In this document: in pieces, positions 57,101 to 58,352 of the stretch
Layout of the letters: each line of letters starts with the position of its first letter
How positions within the stretch are numbered: the stretch's first letter is position 1
Assembly (NCBI GenBank): GCA_902514225.1
Contig: CABXPN010000003.1
Location: forward strand, 1-58,352
Length of the DNA: 58,352 nucleotides
Direction of reading: 5' to 3'
From: an uncultured Bacteroidota bacterium
Lineage (GTDB): Bacteria; Bacteroidota; Bacteroidia; Flavobacteriales; BACL11
Notes under the pieces: generated by a model
Told to the model about the DNA's origin: nothing
The model's database searches: none
What the model saw: only the letters and a program-made list of their open reading frames with translations
Position numbers and translations under genes: made by a program

Positions 57101-58289
57101 TAGAAATATCTTCCTGATTAGAAGTAAATAAACTTGGGCCTGTCCAATTGAAAATTAAATTATTCCCAGTAGTAACCAAATCTATACCCCCATCATTTGA
57201 ATTAAAACAACTATTATCATAGGATGTGCCGAAAAGTGTAATTTCTGGAGGCTCAGTAATTAAAATAGTCTCTGTAATCGGCCCACAACCATTTGCATCT
57301 GTTATAGTTGCAGTATATATATCAGTACCTAAATTTGATATGTTTGATGAACTAGAAGTATATCCATTAGCAGAAGTCCAACTGACATTATATGCAGGAT
57401 TACCCCCTAAGATACTTAAATCAATAGAACCATCATTTAACCCAAAACAACTAACATCTGAAAATAATGAACTAACTATTAATTCTTGAGGCTCAGTTAT
57501 AGAAACCGACATTACTGGACCATTACATCCATTATTATCTGTAATAAAACAATGATAATCTCCTTCAGGTAAATTAGAAATATCTTCTGATGTAGAAGTA
57601 TATCCACTAACAGAGTCCCACCAAAAGAAATTATACGGTGGACTACCTCCAACTACAGATAAATCTATAATACCATCTGTTAATCCAAAACATGAAATTT
57701 GAGTAACAATCGTGTCTTCCACAATACTTGTTTGGTTAAAAACCGCAACTGTATCAGAATACAAAACACAATTTCCATTTGTTGCTGTATAAAAATACTG
57801 ACCTGGACCTACCAGAATAGATGATGAAGATTGTCCGGTATTCCATAAAATAGAATAGTTCGGATTATTCAGACCAACTTCTAAAACTAGTGAAGAGTCT
57901 ATACATTCAACAAATAATGTGTCTGATACAATACTTATACTATTTGTATCAATCGTTGCAGATGTAGCAGAGAAACTATTTGCTTCCAAAAAGACTCCTG
58001 AATCTAACCAATCATCTGAACCATCTGCAATTGCTAAACGAATATGATATGTTTGACAAGGTTGCACAACTGCAATTGCTGTAAATACATCAGTATATCC
58101 ATTATAAGAAATAGTTGTATTTCCTGAATTATAATATTGAGAATTGTATCCAGGATGAACTGAACTAATAGTAATAGGTAAAGGAGGATTGCTATTTGGA
58201 ACTATAGCAATATTTTGTGATCCATTAGGAAATCCAGTAGGACTTGAATAAGGACCTGTAATACCGGGTCCACTTATAAAAAATCCCAA
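54117..58289 (-). CDS. Giant SprB-repeat surface protein with choice-of-anchor L domain and CHU_C tail, 5' end disrupted
   Basis: 1390 visible residues. The frame begins at a TTG (58289) with an in-frame TAA just before it, but the first residues (GFFISGPGITGPYSS) are the middle of a choice-of-anchor L domain, so the true start is missing. After that domain (~1-110) and a linker come thirteen SprB repeats of about 75 residues (SCFGLNDGSIDLS, ITDANGC, ITEP), a PKD domain (WTWSFGDGFFDDD) and the T9SS type B CHU_C tail (FYIPNTFIPSSS, FSRWGELIF, VGVYTYTV). SprB is the surface adhesin of flavobacterial gliding; this is a likely adhesin of the same kind. See the finding on the right-edge inversion. 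Confidence 0.88.
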   Translation of the reverse strand: MGFFISGPGITGPYSSPTGFPNGSQNIAIVPNSNPPLPITISSVHPGYNSQYYNSGNTTISYNGYTDVFTAIAVVQPCQTYHIRLAIADGSDDWLDSGVFLEANSFSATSATIDTNSISIVSDTLFVECIDSSLVLEVGLNNPNYSILWNTGQSSSSILVGPGQYFYTATNGNCVLYSDTVAVFNQTSIVEDTIVTQISCFGLTDGIIDLSVVGGSPPYNFFWWDSVSGYTSTSEDISNLPEGDYHCFITDNNGCNGPVMSVSITEPQELIVSSLFSDVSCFGLNDGSIDLSILGGNPAYNVSWTSANGYTSSSSNISNLGTDIYTATITDANGCGPITETILITEPPEITLFGTSYDNSCFNSNDGGIDLVTTGNNLIFNWTGPSLFTSNQEDISNLIAGTYTVTITDSNSCVGPSASYFVNEPSDIIVTYLTNNVSCFDGNDGSIDLSITGGAGNYNTIWTGINGYFNISEDIFTLSASDYSYSITDANGCSPSVNNSPITITEPSGIQLSSVVTDETCYGDADGSIDMTLTGSSSYTFSWVGPNSFSSSNLDISSLEAGTYNLQITDLNNCIFLHSETIDIGSIIQVDTFINNISCNGYSDGNIVLLTPNSLSPTFNWTGPNSFSSTSNQILNLESGNYSAIVNDETNCPTQIDLSISEPQTLSFGSILTDESCEGYQDGQIEIFVSGGTPNYSYVWSNGNTTPTNSNLLNGEYILNVVDNNNCIVTDTFQVNLYLFDTTRNITNVSCYGGSDGSADLEIVGGNPPFTYNWSPPGSTQDLIAVSSGVYTVNITDFTNCTIVRDVIVTEPQQLSAVTNITNILCYGDTTGSVSTIIGGGVPPYLLDWGSSNISAMWAGYHVFTVTDNNGCKFTDSVNIQQNDSMQITSTITDVQCYGDFNGSLELQIAQGTGTPPYSYLWNGPNNYSSTDEDIYSLESGNYSVIITDANLCDQSLNLFIDQPQQLSQTVTINTSNYSGYNVRCKGENSAWVEISVSGGYPPFAYLWSNGDVTDSIFNLYAGTYSLQITDSLGCTEDLSINLNESLTYVIADVIATSDYNGYNVSCFGVNDGSVFAEAIHGVPPYTYLWNTNDVKDSLTGLYSGYYEVFVYDNNQCLAIDSITLTEPTELIYQLDFGKDTCSKSIGWAEVIPSGGVPNYSGIWSDSSIGLNVYDFSEGEYYVEVSDANSCIKIDTVNIDNLESPIADFEAYPYHKRLLDQKNKPFYFVDLTNTFSDSVEYWTWSFGDGFFDDDSLVSHIYNDPGIYTVILEIRTFANCIDTISKDVLVDEYSFYIPNTFIPSSSESENKIFKGYGIGVEEYELKIFSRWGELIFKSNDLDVGWDGTHQSELDGSGNNDLCPVGVYTYTVFIENIYGEVFEYQGQVKLIR
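54690..57720 (-). repeat. Thirteen SprB-type tandem repeats
   Basis: Each unit encodes a [SD]xSCxGxxDGxI start, a GGxPPYxYxW middle and an ITDxNGC...EP end. Copies differ clearly in DNA sequence. Units 11 and 12 share an extra YNV/SGYN lead, which suggests a late pairwise duplication. Boundaries are approximate. Confidence 0.88.
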
Positions 58290-58352
58290 TTATTTAATTA
58301 ATAATATTCTGGTAGGTGGAGGGGTAACCGTAAGTAATGTTTCTTTTTTTGG
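58288..58352 (+). other. Oppositely oriented start of a choice-of-anchor L domain (inversion or chimera junction)
   Basis: On the plus strand, in one frame, the last 65 nt encode NYLINNILVGGGVTVSNVSFFG up to the window edge. NILVGGGVTVSNVSFFG is the conserved opening motif of choice-of-anchor L domains. Normally it lies about 100 residues before GFFISGPG on the same strand; here GFFISGPG reads leftwards on the minus strand from 58286. The junction is at about 58287-58295. Confidence 0.75.

Overview
The window is 58 kb of AT-rich DNA from a Bacteroidota bacterium, most likely a marine flavobacterium-like lineage (order Flavobacteriales or a near relative). Evidence: type IX secretion (T9SS) C-terminal sorting domains of both kinds, SprB and choice-of-anchor L repeats, GCTDP-type Cys repeats, a Flavobacteriia-style LptD, a TonB receptor with a carboxypeptidase-like N-terminal domain, a fused E1 alpha/beta dehydrogenase, and promoters with the Bacteroidota TAnnTTTG -7 box. 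The odd length, and both ends lying inside repeat-rich genes, suggest that the window is a whole contig.

Layout, left to right. (1) 1-6692, minus: two giant secreted proteins, an M43 metalloprotease with at least ten Cys-rich repeats (cut by the window edge) and a 1398-residue protein with an N-terminal copper-site cupredoxin, a lamin-tail domain, eight tandem repeats and a T9SS type A tail. (2) 6726-9139, minus: coiled-coil protein, zapA, a rod-shaped RNA that looks like 6S RNA, then rny (RNase Y) and a terminator. (3) 9229-14416: M23 peptidase, an arsenate reductase followed by a decapitated VOC-family remnant, a small membrane protein and a TonB-dependent receptor. (4) 14413-19534, minus: an operon of amidase, MCE-domain protein, two Fe-S reductase-type proteins with a HAD phosphatase between them, and an uncharacterised protein; it is divergent from lptD (19578-22052).

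(5) 22049-43190, minus: a long, tightly packed surface-polysaccharide locus. It starts with wza and wzc (export and chain-length control), followed by a nonulosonic-acid module (NeuB-like synthase and a fused cytidylyltransferase-phosphatase). The rest is two different sulfotransferases, five glycosyltransferases plus a GT-B-like protein, a flippase, a polymerase, a FemAB/GNAT-like acyltransferase, a polysaccharide deacetylase, a carbamoyltransferase, a methyltransferase and GDP-fucose synthase, closed by a PabA/TrpG glutaminase. Together these predict an acidic, sulfated, carbamoylated and probably fucosylated capsule or O-antigen.

(6) 43258-49891: a 2-oxo acid dehydrogenase E1; a plus-strand operon of a tiny Cys-rich membrane peptide, an LTA-synthase-like phosphoglycerol transferase, a diacylglycerol kinase and an eIF1/SUI1-like factor; two tRNA genes (Leu-GAG, Lys-TTT), each with its own promoter; shikimate kinase; and a PyrR-like phosphoribosyltransferase. 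(7) 49916-58352, minus: two giant T9SS type B (CHU_C) surface proteins, one with eight Ig-like repeats and one with thirteen SprB repeats. At the right edge the choice-of-anchor L domain of the last gene is split: its second half reads on the minus strand, while its conserved opening motif reads on the plus strand. This is an inversion breakpoint, either biological or an assembly/amplification chimera.
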